From Anaerolineae bacterium (GTDB lineage Bacteria; Chloroflexota; Anaerolineae; Fen-1058), in NCBI GenBank assembly GCA_003154115.1, contig PMCF01000420.1, positions 1-45,890 on the forward strand: 45,890 nt of DNA, in the 5' to 3' direction. Position numbers and translations under genes: made by a program. Below the pieces are notes generated by a model. The model saw only the letters and a list, made by a program, of their open reading frames with translations. It was not told the DNA's origin and made no database searches. This document shows, piece after piece, positions 19,129 through 28,974 of the stretch. Position 1 is the first letter of the stretch; every line of letters starts with the position of its first letter.

Positions 19129-19536
19129 ATGGTGTCTACCAAGCGTGCGCCACAATATCGCCAACCGGTGTGCGGCTTGGCTCGATCGTTCGTGTGTCTG
19201 ATCGTATGTGGTTGGCTGGCGCTCGTTCAACCCGGCCTCAGTTATTATTGGTTGATCGATCCGTCATTGCATGCCAAGATCGATGCAGAACGCTACGGCC
19301 AGCTGCCTGATGGCCGCACGCTTCCAGGACATCCGCATCATCCGCCGCACGAACATCCCAGCAGTGGCGGCTTGCCGACCACAGGTGCCGCAGCACTTGA
19401 TGGTTGTGCCGTTGCCTACTCCAGTGTGATTTTCTGGGAGGCCAATCGCCCGTCGCTGCACAGCCGCCCTGCGGAAGCGGCGGTGATTGCCCGCGCTGTT
19501 TTTCTCGATCCGCCTGAGCACCCTCCGCGTGCCTGA
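19129..19536 (+). CDS. Hypothetical membrane-anchored His-rich protein
   Basis: N-terminal hydrophobic segment then LPGHPHHPPHEHPSSGG; same strand as copper-type genes. Confidence 0.55.
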   Translation: MVSTKRAPQYRQPVCGLARSFVCLIVCGWLALVQPGLSYYWLIDPSLHAKIDAERYGQLPDGRTLPGHPHHPPHEHPSSGGLPTTGAAALDGCAVAYSSVIFWEANRPSLHSRPAEAAVIARAVFLDPPEHPPRA

Positions 19537-19589
19537 CCAAAGGTCTTCGCATATCCATCCAAACAAACTCATACAGAGGAGATATAGTC

Positions 19590-20171
19590 ATGCGTGCAAA
19601 GTTGCTGGCGCGAGCGCTGATCGTCGGGGGACTGCTGGCCTTGGCCGTGACCTCAATTGCGCTCGCGCATACATCGCTCAAAGTTGGACCCTATATGGTG
19701 GAAGTCGGCTGGGTTGACGAACCGCCGATCGTGGGTGAGAAGAACGCCGTCTTCATCAGCATTACGAACGACGATACGGGCAAGCCGGTCGAAGGTGTCG
19801 GCACCTTGAACGTCACCGTGAGCACCGGTGGTAAAGATCGCCAGTTGGAACTGCGGCCGCTGAGCGAGGATCAGCCCGGACAATATGCGGCCGATTTCAT
19901 TCCGACCCGGCGCGGCACTTACACGGTAAAGTTGTCGGGGCAGATCGAGCAGACCGATGTCATGACAAGCACCGACATCGAAGAAGTTATCCCGGCAAGC
20001 AGTCTGCAATTTCCTGAGCCGGTGCTGGATGCACAGACCATCAGTCAGTCCGTCAGCCAGGCGCAGAGTGCGGTGAGCACAGCGAATACGACGGCCTTGA
20101 TCGCACTGGTCGTGGGCGTCATCGGCGTTCTGTTGGGCGGCCTGGCGCTGTTACGAGGCCGCAAGTCGTAG
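19590..20171 (+). CDS. YtkA/FixH-like secreted protein with C-terminal TM
   Basis: AHTSLKVGPYMVEVGWVDEPPIVGEKNAVFISITNDDTGKPVEGV; C-terminal TM ALIALVVGVIGVLLGGLALL. Confidence 0.7.
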   Translation: MRAKLLARALIVGGLLALAVTSIALAHTSLKVGPYMVEVGWVDEPPIVGEKNAVFISITNDDTGKPVEGVGTLNVTVSTGGKDRQLELRPLSEDQPGQYAADFIPTRRGTYTVKLSGQIEQTDVMTSTDIEEVIPASSLQFPEPVLDAQTISQSVSQAQSAVSTANTTALIALVVGVIGVLLGGLALLRGRKS

Positions 20172-20186
20172 TGTGAATTGAGGTTT

Positions 20187-20229
20187 CAGCTTCACGGCTC
20201 GTGTCAGTAGCGAGCCGTGAAGCTGTTTT
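20187..20229 (+). terminator. Strong 15-bp stem-loop with short T-run, abutting the next start codon
   Basis: cagcttcacggctcg-tgtcagtag-cgagccgtgaagctg-tttt. Confidence 0.8.
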
Positions 20230-20232
20230 AAG

Positions 20233-22437
20233 ATGAAAAAAGGTTGCTCTCTCGCGCTGGCATTTCTGGTGCTGTTCGGGTTAGCAGTTGTGCCTGTTCT
20301 GGCGCATGCGTTGCTAATGCGCTCGATACCCGAAGCTAACGCCGTGCTTGATCGCGCGCCAGCACAGGTCGAGTTGTTTTTCAGCGAAACGGTTGATCCG
20401 GTTTTCAGCACGATCAAGGTTCTTGACTCCAACGGGCAACCCGTCGATAGCGGCGACCATCAAGTTGATTCCGCCGATCCGACGCACCTCACTGTGTCAC
20501 TTCGCTCATTACCCGACGGAATCTATACCGTTTCGTGGAAGGCGCTCTCCGCCACAGATGGTCACGTCACACAGGGATCATATCCATTCGCCGTCGGCAA
20601 CGTCGATGCTGCCGCATTAGCTGACGCAACACAGGCCGGCAAACAAATCAAGCTCTCGATCGGCGAAGTCGTCGCCAAGTGGTTGCAGTATCTTTCGGCC
20701 ATGACCATCATGGGCAGCCTGCTCTTTAGTGCCGGCGTCTGGCAACCGGCGCGTCGAGCTGCCCAGATCGATCGGGATGTAGCCCAACCGCCCTGGCAGC
20801 GCTTATCGAACTTGGCGCTGATCGGCTTGATCGTCGCCAGCATCATCAGCTTACTGGTTCAAGCCGGACAAGCGAGCGGAGCCGAGATCGCTGCGCCCTG
20901 GGACACAGCGACGAATGGCGTGCTCTTTGCCACCCGCTATGGCGTTCTCTGGATCGCACGCCTGGCATTGACGTTCGTGCTGATCGGATTAGTGCTGCGC
21001 AATATCACGTATCTACAGACATCACGGCGCGAACAGGGGTTGATGTTCGGCGCTGCGTTGTTGCTCTTGCTTTCGATCAGCTTAGGCAGCCACGCCGCAG
21101 GTGAGCCACAACCGACTCTGCCCGTCATCGACGACGCGCTGCACTTGCTGGCCGCTTCAGTGTGGGTGGGCGGCCTGATATCTTTTGTGCTCGGTGTGTG
21201 GTCGCTGCGCAAAATCGATCCCGTTCTCCGCACGCGCCTCACGGCGCAACTTATTCCACGCTTTTCGGCTTTAGCCCTCATGAGTGTGGCAACGCTGGTT
21301 TTGACCGGCGTGTATTCAGCCGTGCTGCGGATCGGCACCATCGATGCGTTAGTCATTACACTCTACGGTCAGGCCTTGATCGTCAAGCTCTTGATCGCGC
21401 TGTCGATGATTGGTCTGGGCGCGATCAATTTGCTGATCATCACGCCTCGACTCAAACGCGCTGCCGCGCTACCCACGACTCCCTCGCGTTGGGCGGATCG
21501 ATTTCGCTGCATCGTGACGAGTGAGGTCATACTGGGCGTGACGCTACTGTTGAGTGTGGGCGTGTTGACGTCGCTGCCGCCCGCGCGCCTCACCGCCAAC
21601 GTTTCCGATCTCAACGCGGCCGCCGACGTTGACGATCTCAACCTGGCGCTTGACATCGCGCCGGGGCGGGTGGGCGTGAATACCTTTGCCGTCAAATTAA
21701 CCTCGCAGGGGCAGCCCGTCGATAACGTCAAGAACGTAGAAGCGCGGTTTACCTCTGCGAATGGCGACATCGCGCCCGGTCAGGCGCAATTGAGCGGACA
21801 AGGCAACGGTGAGTATTCGATTAAGGGTGCCTATCTCAGTCTGCCCGGCACCTGGCAAGTGCAAGTCGTCGTGCGGCGGGCCGATCACTTCGACGCTTAT
21901 GCCGATTTTACTTTTTCGCTGAGTGCAACAGGATCTTCGGCGAATTTACCGTGGAATCGCTTGGCTGGTGGCTTGTTGTTTGTCGCGGCGTTGATGTACA
22001 TGTTCGCCTTTCGCCGTTTTGAGTTTGTGCGCGGGCCGTTGATTGCGATCGAGTTGACGCCGGCCCTGGCGTTGGTGTTGATCGGCACGATCGTTTTCGC
22101 ACAAACCCCGATCGAATCCACCGGTCCGATCAATCCGAACCCGCCGAATGCTGCATCTGTCGCGGCGGGTAAAGGCATCTTTGACGAGAAATGTGTGCCG
22201 TGTCATGGCGAATCCGGGAAGGGAGATGGGCCGGTCGGGTTGACGCTCAATCCACGCCCCGCCGATCTGACTCAACACGCGGTTCCCGGCGTTCATACCG
22301 ACGGCCAGCTGTTTGAATGGATCACGAATGGCTTTCCGGGTTCGGTGATGCCGCCGTTTCGCCAGGCGCTGAGTGATGACGACCGGTGGAATGTGGTCAA
22401 TTTTATCCGCACGCTCGCGCCGAGAAGCACGCCGTGA
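20233..22437 (+). CDS. CopC-CopD fusion with YtkA/FixH-like and C-terminal cytochrome c domains
   Basis: AHALLMRSIPEANAVLDRAPAQVELFFSE (CopC); multi-TM CopD region; GNGEYSIKGAYLSLPGTWQVQVVVRR; CVPCHGESGKGDGPVG...MPPFRQALSDDDRWNVVNFIRTL. Confidence 0.85.
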   Translation: MKKGCSLALAFLVLFGLAVVPVLAHALLMRSIPEANAVLDRAPAQVELFFSETVDPVFSTIKVLDSNGQPVDSGDHQVDSADPTHLTVSLRSLPDGIYTVSWKALSATDGHVTQGSYPFAVGNVDAAALADATQAGKQIKLSIGEVVAKWLQYLSAMTIMGSLLFSAGVWQPARRAAQIDRDVAQPPWQRLSNLALIGLIVASIISLLVQAGQASGAEIAAPWDTATNGVLFATRYGVLWIARLALTFVLIGLVLRNITYLQTSRREQGLMFGAALLLLLSISLGSHAAGEPQPTLPVIDDALHLLAASVWVGGLISFVLGVWSLRKIDPVLRTRLTAQLIPRFSALALMSVATLVLTGVYSAVLRIGTIDALVITLYGQALIVKLLIALSMIGLGAINLLIITPRLKRAAALPTTPSRWADRFRCIVTSEVILGVTLLLSVGVLTSLPPARLTANVSDLNAAADVDDLNLALDIAPGRVGVNTFAVKLTSQGQPVDNVKNVEARFTSANGDIAPGQAQLSGQGNGEYSIKGAYLSLPGTWQVQVVVRRADHFDAYADFTFSLSATGSSANLPWNRLAGGLLFVAALMYMFAFRRFEFVRGPLIAIELTPALALVLIGTIVFAQTPIESTGPINPNPPNAASVAAGKGIFDEKCVPCHGESGKGDGPVGLTLNPRPADLTQHAVPGVHTDGQLFEWITNGFPGSVMPPFRQALSDDDRWNVVNFIRTLAPRSTP

Positions 22438-23564
22438 TGAGGATGACCGAAAGAGAGATGGCCTTGATCAAACGAATGACAAAGACGCTGCTGATGTTGA
22501 GCCTGTTAGCGCTCGCCGGTTGCTCGATCGATCTATCGGGTCCAACGCACAAGCCGCCTGAGTCGATCTACATCATGGACACCCCGGTCCCTGATCTGGC
22601 GACGCCAGGTCAGTCGGGATTATCGTCGACGCCACCGGCGTGGGCTGGCTTAAAGTTAGGCGGACACTTGATCTACGTGCAAATTCCACGGCAGATCATT
22701 AAGCTCGATCTGGCTTCGGGTCAGAAATCCATCTTGTTCGATGCGCCGGGTAACGCTTTTGTCAGCGCGGTGCAGGTGTCACCGGATGACAAACAGCTGG
22801 TGATGGCTTACGCGCCGCCTGAAGATCCGGCGTTGCAATCGGTTAACACGGATTTGTATGTCATGCCCGCCGATGGATCTACCGCGCCCCAGGTGTTGCT
22901 CAAACGCGCTGATCCCAAAGAGGATTTTTTCAATCCGGTCTGGTCGCCGGACGGCAAATACATTTACTACTCGCATCTGATTCCTGATCTCAGCGGCGGC
23001 CGCAAATATACCAACTACCAATATGATTTGGAACGCGTGGCTTATCCCGGGGGGCAGCCGGAGAAGATTCTCGATAGCGCCTTCTGGCCGCGTCTCTCGC
23101 CGGATGGATCGAAGTTGGCTTACGTCTCCTTTGTGCCGTCGACGAACTCAAACGACTTATACATGGCCAACGCGGACGGCAGCCAGCCTAAACTGGTCAT
23201 GCCCGCCGGTGCTTTCTTTGCCGTCGACGCGCCTTTGTTTTCGCCGGATGGCCAAACAATCTTGTTCAGCGCCGTAGGCGAGCCGCAAGTTTCCAGCTTA
23301 TCGTGGCTGGATCAGTTATTGGGTGTGCAAGTCGCCGAAGCTCATACTGTCCCGTCGGATTGGTGGAGTGTGTCGATCAAGAGTGGTAAGGCCCAGCAAC
23401 TGACTCACATCAACGGCACCGGTCTGTATGCCGACTTCGCGCCCGACGGCCAACACGTTGCCTTTACTAGCATCACAGGGTTGTTTGTCATGCGACCCGA
23501 TGGTAGTAACCTCATTCAATTGATCAACGAGGGGATCGGCGGATCGGTGAGCTGGACGCGCTAA
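22437..23564 (+). CDS. TolB/PD40-type beta-propeller lipoprotein
   Basis: LALAGCS lipobox; repeated SPDGKYIYYS, SPDGSKLAYVS, SPDGQTILFSA, APDGQHVAFTS; overlaps preceding stop codon. Confidence 0.8.
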   Translation: MRMTEREMALIKRMTKTLLMLSLLALAGCSIDLSGPTHKPPESIYIMDTPVPDLATPGQSGLSSTPPAWAGLKLGGHLIYVQIPRQIIKLDLASGQKSILFDAPGNAFVSAVQVSPDDKQLVMAYAPPEDPALQSVNTDLYVMPADGSTAPQVLLKRADPKEDFFNPVWSPDGKYIYYSHLIPDLSGGRKYTNYQYDLERVAYPGGQPEKILDSAFWPRLSPDGSKLAYVSFVPSTNSNDLYMANADGSQPKLVMPAGAFFAVDAPLFSPDGQTILFSAVGEPQVSSLSWLDQLLGVQVAEAHTVPSDWWSVSIKSGKAQQLTHINGTGLYADFAPDGQHVAFTSITGLFVMRPDGSNLIQLINEGIGGSVSWTR

Positions 23565-24030
23565 TCAACGAATCGCGCGCTCGGTCTCTTTATCGAAGAA
23601 GTGCAGCCTGTCGAGGTTGATGGTCAGCGCCACGGTGTTGCCTACACAGGCGCGGCTGCGCGGATCGACGCGCGCGACGAATGAATGCGCACCGCTGAGC
23701 AGGTATAAGAAGATTTCGTTCCCCATCAATTCGGTTACGTCCACTTTGGCTTCAATCGTCGCGGCTTTGACGCCCGGCGCGGCATACGCCGAGTCATAGA
23801 TGTCTTCAGGCCGCAGCCCCACCACGATCGATTTCCCTACGTAGTCTTTCAGCGCCGTGTGCCGATCGAGCGGAATGCGTAGCCGGAGCGTCTCGCTCTG
23901 GGCGTAGAGCTCATCACCTTTAGTGCGAGCGACATGTTAGCGGCCACGTCCATGTGCGGATACAACGCCTACGACTGGAACACCATGGCGATGTCGCGAT
24001 CTTTAGGCGGCACGTCGTTGATCAGCTTGT
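23565..24030 (-). pseudogene. Remnant of MalK/UgpC-type ABC transporter ATPase
   Basis: [35 protein letters not shown], then a frame-changed jump to TKGDELYAQSETLRLRIPLDRHTALKDYVGKSIVVGLRPEDIYD...; Walker A, signature and Walker B regions absent. Confidence 0.85.
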
Positions 24031-24130
24031 GATATTGCACGTTCAATTGTAGCACGGTTGGCAGTTGCGCCTCGCGCATGGACGGGCTACAATGGTGCGC
24101 GATACTTCGCCGCGAAAGGATTTTTCCCAC

Positions 24131-25102
24131 ATGCCGCTCACCGCCCTCGAAGTGCAGACCCAGGCTCAGAAGATCGTCGACAATCTGGAAACCGTCATCG
24201 TCGGCAAGCGCCACGAATTGGAACTGGTCTTGATCGGTTTGTTGTGTCAGGGCCATCTGTTGATCGAAGATGTGCCTGGCGTAGGCAAAACGATCCTGGC
24301 GCGCAGTCTGGCGCAGTCGCTGGGCTGCACCTTCAGCCGCATCCAGTTCACGCCCGATCTGCTGCCCAGCGATGTCACCGGCTCGTCGATCTTCAATCCG
24401 CAGACCCGCCAGTTTGAGTTTCGCCCCGGCCCCATCATGGGACAGATCGTGTTGGCCGACGAGATCAATCGGGCCACGCCCAAAACCCAATCGGCTTTGC
24501 TGGAGGCGATGGAAGAACACCAGATGACGATCGACGGTGTGGTGCATCCGCTGCCGCAGCCTTTTCTGGTCATCGGCACCCAGAACCCGATCGAGTACGA
24601 GGGCACTTTTCCGCTGCCTGAAGCGCAGCTCGATCGTTTTCTGTTGCGCGTGAGCCTGGGGTATCTGTCGAAGCGTGAAGAGATTCGTATGATCGAACAA
24701 CAGCAGTTCGCGCATCCGCTCGCGACGTTGAATGCCGTCGTCTCGGACGATGAACTGTTGGCGTTGCAAGAAGCCGTGAAGCACGTGTTTGTCTCGGAAG
24801 CCGTGAAGCAGTATGTGGTCGATATCACCTTCGCCACACGCGAAAATGACAGCCTCTATCTCGGGTCGAGTCCGCGCGGCAGTCTGGGCTTGTTCCGCAC
24901 GGGGCAGGCGTGGGCGGCGGTGCATGGCCGCGATTACGTGCTGCCCGATGACATCAAGGCGCTGGCCGAAGTGGTGCTGGCGCATCGCGTGATGGTGAAT
25001 CCCTCGGCGCGCTTGAAGCAGGTGACGCCCAAACGCGTGATTGCCGATCTGTTGCAGCGTGTGCCGCTGCCCGATACGGGAAACGTCATGCGTGGTGCGT
25101 AG
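24131..25102 (+). CDS. moxR: MoxR-family AAA+ ATPase
   Basis: [57 protein letters not shown]. Confidence 0.92.
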   Translation: MPLTALEVQTQAQKIVDNLETVIVGKRHELELVLIGLLCQGHLLIEDVPGVGKTILARSLAQSLGCTFSRIQFTPDLLPSDVTGSSIFNPQTRQFEFRPGPIMGQIVLADEINRATPKTQSALLEAMEEHQMTIDGVVHPLPQPFLVIGTQNPIEYEGTFPLPEAQLDRFLLRVSLGYLSKREEIRMIEQQQFAHPLATLNAVVSDDELLALQEAVKHVFVSEAVKQYVVDITFATRENDSLYLGSSPRGSLGLFRTGQAWAAVHGRDYVLPDDIKALAEVVLAHRVMVNPSARLKQVTPKRVIADLLQRVPLPDTGNVMRGA

Positions 25103-25116
25103 TGCGTGGTGCGTGA
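25088..25116. repeat. gcgtggtgcgtagtgcgtggtgcgtgatc low-complexity repeat overlapping the moxR stop
   Basis: Tandem tgcgt(g/a)g units; moxR ends ATG CGT GGT GCG TAG inside it. Confidence 0.6.
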
Positions 25117-25137
25117 TCAATGTCGGGCGCGGCAGCG

Positions 25138-25170
25138 TCATTCCCGCGTGTTGTTGGCGGGAATCCAGTT
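25138..25170. repeat. REP-like hairpin (CATTCCCGC...GCGGGAATCC type)
   Basis: attcccgc / gcgggaat dyad. Confidence 0.6.
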
Positions 25171-25260
25171 GATCATTGGCCAACGTTGCTCGTCATGTAT
25201 TGGATGCCCGATAACGGCACGCTGCGCGGGGCATGATGAGCACGACGACTTTCACCGAAT

Positions 25261-26607
25261 ATGAAAATTGCGCGACGAGTTCCGAATCGAATCACACGCC
25301 TGTGGCGCTTTGCGCGCCCTGAGTGCGATGTCAGCATTCACTTGCGGCAGCGTCTCCTTCTCGTTGCGTGGTTGGTGTTGCTGGCGTGGTTTATCTTCAT
25401 GCCCAATCCGCTCGTGATGACGGGCCTTGTCACATTGGGCAGCCTGCTGCTGATCGGTTACGGATGGACGCGCTCGCTTGCTAAGCGCGTGACCACCCAG
25501 CGCGTGCTGCGTTACTCGGCCGTGCAAGTGGGCGATGAACTGGAAGAGCTGGTGGCGCTTGAAAACCGATCGATGTTGCCCGTGATCTGGGCGGAGTTCG
25601 TCGATCGCTCCACGGCGCCTGGCTATTCGATCTCGGGCGTGCGGATCGTGGGTGGGCGCAAGACGGAGCAGTGGCGCTTGCATACCAGCTGCTCGCAGCG
25701 CGGTGTGTATGCCCTCGGCCCGTGGGAGGTACGGCTGGGCGATCCCTTTGGAATTTTTGAGGCGCGACAGGCTTATCGGCAGCAGACCGAGATTGTGGTG
25801 TATCCGCCGCTAGTAGCTTTACCGCCGGAGATCGCACAACAGCGCCGGGCGATCGGCGATCGCGCCCCTTTGCGGCAGCCTGTGTCGGCGGAAACCATCA
25901 GCGCCATGTCGACGCGCCCCTACGTCATGGGCGATGCGCTGCAGCGCGTCCACTGGCGCACCAGTGCCAAGCGCGACGATTTGTTTGTGAAGGTCTTTGA
26001 GCCGGAAGCCTCAGCGACGATGTGGTTGATTCCTGATCTTGATGCGACGGTGCAGCTAGGTGAGGGCGCGGACTCCTCGCTTGAAAAGATGATCATTCTC
26101 ACGGCGACCATCGCCGCCCGCTTGTTGGATCAGCATCTGGCCGTGGGCGTGATTCTGGACGCGGCGCATAGCCACACGGTTTTGCCGCAAGCCGGATCGG
26201 CGCACCTGTGGACGATTCTGCGCGCGCTGGCGTTGGCGCGTTCAACACCCGATCGGCCTCTGGCGGAAACGTTGGTGCACGCGCGCTCGATCGTTTCTCT
26301 GCGTGATTCGTCGGTGATCCTGACGCCGTCGCTCGATGCGGAATGGATGAAGGCGCTCCCGCATCTATCCGGGGGATCGCGGATGGGCGGCGTCGAAGTC
26401 GTGCTGCTCGATCCGATGTCGTTCGGTGGCTCGATCGGGGCCGAGGGCTTCCGCTCGATGTTGGCCGAGCAGGGTGTGCCCACGCATATTGTGCGTTGCC
26501 AGGATATTCGACCGGCGACGGGCACGTATGGCGCGGTGCGCCGCTGGGAATTCAAAACGTTGGGCACAGGACGCGTGGTGGTGATGCAGACGCCGCGTGG
26601 CGCTTAG
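25261..26607 (+). CDS. DUF58 domain protein
   Basis: RPYVMGDALQRVHWRTSAKRDDLFVKVFEPE hallmark; follows moxR. Confidence 0.88.
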   Translation: MKIARRVPNRITRLWRFARPECDVSIHLRQRLLLVAWLVLLAWFIFMPNPLVMTGLVTLGSLLLIGYGWTRSLAKRVTTQRVLRYSAVQVGDELEELVALENRSMLPVIWAEFVDRSTAPGYSISGVRIVGGRKTEQWRLHTSCSQRGVYALGPWEVRLGDPFGIFEARQAYRQQTEIVVYPPLVALPPEIAQQRRAIGDRAPLRQPVSAETISAMSTRPYVMGDALQRVHWRTSAKRDDLFVKVFEPEASATMWLIPDLDATVQLGEGADSSLEKMIILTATIAARLLDQHLAVGVILDAAHSHTVLPQAGSAHLWTILRALALARSTPDRPLAETLVHARSIVSLRDSSVILTPSLDAEWMKALPHLSGGSRMGGVEVVLLDPMSFGGSIGAEGFRSMLAEQGVPTHIVRCQDIRPATGTYGAVRRWEFKTLGTGRVVVMQTPRGA

Positions 26608-26620
26608 GCATTCAACAACT

Positions 26621-28837
26621 ATGATCGACACTCTTCGTGACACTGCGTGGAATCAACTCAAACAGGGCTGGATCACTGGCGCGTTGGTCAGTGTGGTCGT
26701 AGTCGCTTGGCTGCAAGTGATCGCCGCGGCCGATTGGCTGCGCGACGCCAACGTGCTGGTCTCGGCCGCGATCTGCGGCGTGCTGTACGGCTTGCTGCTG
26801 GCCTCGGCACGGTTTCGCGGGCGCACCGCGCTGATCGTCGATCTCGTCACGTCGCTGGGGTTTGCGCTGCTGGTGGTGGGACGAGTGTTGCCCGAAGCAA
26901 AGCTGCTCACCGCGCAGTCCTTCGAGAAAACGATCTGGCTGATGAACGCGCGCACACTCACTGTGCTGGAAGCGCTGCGTGATGACGCGCAGTGGCTGAC
27001 CACGAATTACTTTCCCACCACGCGCCTGTTTTTGTTCTTGAATGTTTTTGCCATGTGGAATGCGGCGGTCTGGCTGATGTGGTGTGTCGCGCGTCGTAAA
27101 CGAGCGCTGCGCGGCGTGTTACCGATTGCGGCGCTCATCGCCTATCACACCAGCCTCGGAAAAGCTGGGCCGTCAGTGCCGCTCTGGTTCATCGCGGGCA
27201 GTGTGCTGTTAATGGCGCGCACCGCGTTCACTTATACTGTCCGCGATTGGGATCGACGCCAGGTGGGCTTTCCTGATCTCATCGGCGAAGACTGGACAGC
27301 CGCCGCCGCGATCTTATCGGTCGTGGTGATTCTATTAGCGGGTGTCAGCACACCTGAATGGCGCAACTCGATGCAGCGCTTCATGGAGTCACTACGCCCG
27401 CCTCCGCCGCCTGCCGAAAAACCCGCTGCGCCCAGCGTCGTTCAAGTCAAGCCCACCGGTGATTACACGGCCAGTTTTGTGCCCAGCATGGGCTATGTAG
27501 GCGATCCGTTTCCCGAATCCACCGAAACAATCTTCTACGTCACGACCAGCGATGCGCCCTCGGGCATGGAGAGCAACGGCGTCGCGAAGCCGCCTACGCA
27601 ACAGCACTACTGGCGGGGCGCGATCTACGATCGGTACACGGGCGCCGGCTGGGAACAGCTCGACGTCAGTGTTGCTGCACCGCAGCCCGAATCCATCGAC
27701 TTGGTCGCACCCGGTCGCTATGCCTTGACTCAGCAATTTCAAATTGTTTCGCTGCAAGACAATCGCTTGTTCGCCGCCGGTCAGCCTGTTGCCAGCAAAG
27801 ACGCTGCGCTGCAAGCCGCGCCCGAGGATGCCACTGCGATCTTGCCACGGGGTCGCCTACCCAGATATGAAATCACGTCGTGGGTGCCTAAAGTTTCTGC
27901 GCAGGAATTAGAAGCCGATACCGCTGCGTATCCGCCCGAGATTGTCACGCGTTATTTGCAGCTGCCTGACAGTGTGCCGCAACGCGTGAAAGATTTAGCG
28001 GCGCGTCTGGTGCAAGGTGCGGCCTCAGCGTATGACAAAGCCATCCGCGTTCAAGAATATCTGCGCGCCACGTATCCCTACAAACTCGACGTGCCTGCGC
28101 CGCCGCCCCATCGCGATGTGGTCGATTACTTTCTCTTCGATGCGCCGGGCGGTTTTTGCAGCTACTACGCTTCGGCGATGACGGTCTTGCTCCGTTCGCA
28201 AGGCGTGCCCGCGCGCGTGGTCGTGGGCTTTGCCGCGGGTGATTACGATGGTTTGCTGCGCCGCTACGTGGTGCCCGCTAATGCCGCGCATTCGTGGGTG
28301 GAAGTGTACTTTCCTACTTACGGCTGGATTGAGTTTGAGCCGACAGCGGCGCGATCAACTTTCGAGTACACGGGTAAAGAAGCGCCACAACCCGATCAGC
28401 TGCTGGAAACCTCAACGACCCGATCGGATGATGCCGCCCCGACGGTGCTTGTGTTCAGCGCGTTAATGGTGTTGTTGATCGGTAGTGGAGGATTCGCTGC
28501 ACTTTATCTGTGGCGACGCCAGCGGTGGTTGCAGTTAGCGCCGGAAGTTCACGCGCGGAAGTTGTACTGGCAGACGCGGCGATCGTTGGCGCAGCTGGGC
28601 GTCGAAGCGACGGGCAGTGCCACTCCCGCTGAATTCCTACACGCTTGCGCCGATCGCTTGATCGATCAACCGCGCTTGCAAGATAGCGTGCAGCGTGTGA
28701 CGGAGTTATACATTCGCGCTGTCTATACCGCTGCATCACCTGATCAAACAGATGTGAGTGCTGTGCGTCGCGTGTGGCGATCCACATGGCGTGCGCGAGT
28801 GAGGTTGCGCTGGCGACGAATACGGCGGAAGAGTTGA
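26621..28837 (+). CDS. TgpA-like transmembrane transglutaminase-like protein
   Basis: Multi-TM N-terminus; APGGFCSYYASAMTVLLRSQGVPARVVVGFAAGDYD...NAAHSWVEVYFPTYGWIEFEPT. Confidence 0.9.
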   Translation: MIDTLRDTAWNQLKQGWITGALVSVVVVAWLQVIAAADWLRDANVLVSAAICGVLYGLLLASARFRGRTALIVDLVTSLGFALLVVGRVLPEAKLLTAQSFEKTIWLMNARTLTVLEALRDDAQWLTTNYFPTTRLFLFLNVFAMWNAAVWLMWCVARRKRALRGVLPIAALIAYHTSLGKAGPSVPLWFIAGSVLLMARTAFTYTVRDWDRRQVGFPDLIGEDWTAAAAILSVVVILLAGVSTPEWRNSMQRFMESLRPPPPPAEKPAAPSVVQVKPTGDYTASFVPSMGYVGDPFPESTETIFYVTTSDAPSGMESNGVAKPPTQQHYWRGAIYDRYTGAGWEQLDVSVAAPQPESIDLVAPGRYALTQQFQIVSLQDNRLFAAGQPVASKDAALQAAPEDATAILPRGRLPRYEITSWVPKVSAQELEADTAAYPPEIVTRYLQLPDSVPQRVKDLAARLVQGAASAYDKAIRVQEYLRATYPYKLDVPAPPPHRDVVDYFLFDAPGGFCSYYASAMTVLLRSQGVPARVVVGFAAGDYDGLLRRYVVPANAAHSWVEVYFPTYGWIEFEPTAARSTFEYTGKEAPQPDQLLETSTTRSDDAAPTVLVFSALMVLLIGSGGFAALYLWRRQRWLQLAPEVHARKLYWQTRRSLAQLGVEATGSATPAEFLHACADRLIDQPRLQDSVQRVTELYIRAVYTAASPDQTDVSAVRRVWRSTWRARVRLRWRRIRRKS

Positions 28838-28855
28838 GCGCGCAGTGAGATCACC

Positions 28856-28970
28856 CTCATCTTGGTCTTCTCCCTTCCCGTGTCCGTGGTAGCGGCGGGA
28901 CGGTTGGCCGCGAAGGGAGAAGATTAAGATGCGCTCCCTCGCCCTGTTAGGGAGAGGGTTGGGGTGAGGG
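28856..28970. repeat. Intergenic REP-like dyad (CCCTCACCCC...CTCTCCC family)
   Basis: catcttggtcttctccctt / aagggagaagattaagatg imperfect IR; gggagagggttggggtgaggg. Confidence 0.6.
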
Positions 28971-28974
28971 TCTA

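Noticed and set aside
23969-25183. 404-aa minus-strand ORF
   Set aside because: Antisense to moxR; His/Gln/Arg-rich shadow translation. Only its last ~30 aa ([18 protein letters not shown]) are real, belonging to the ABC ATPase remnant.
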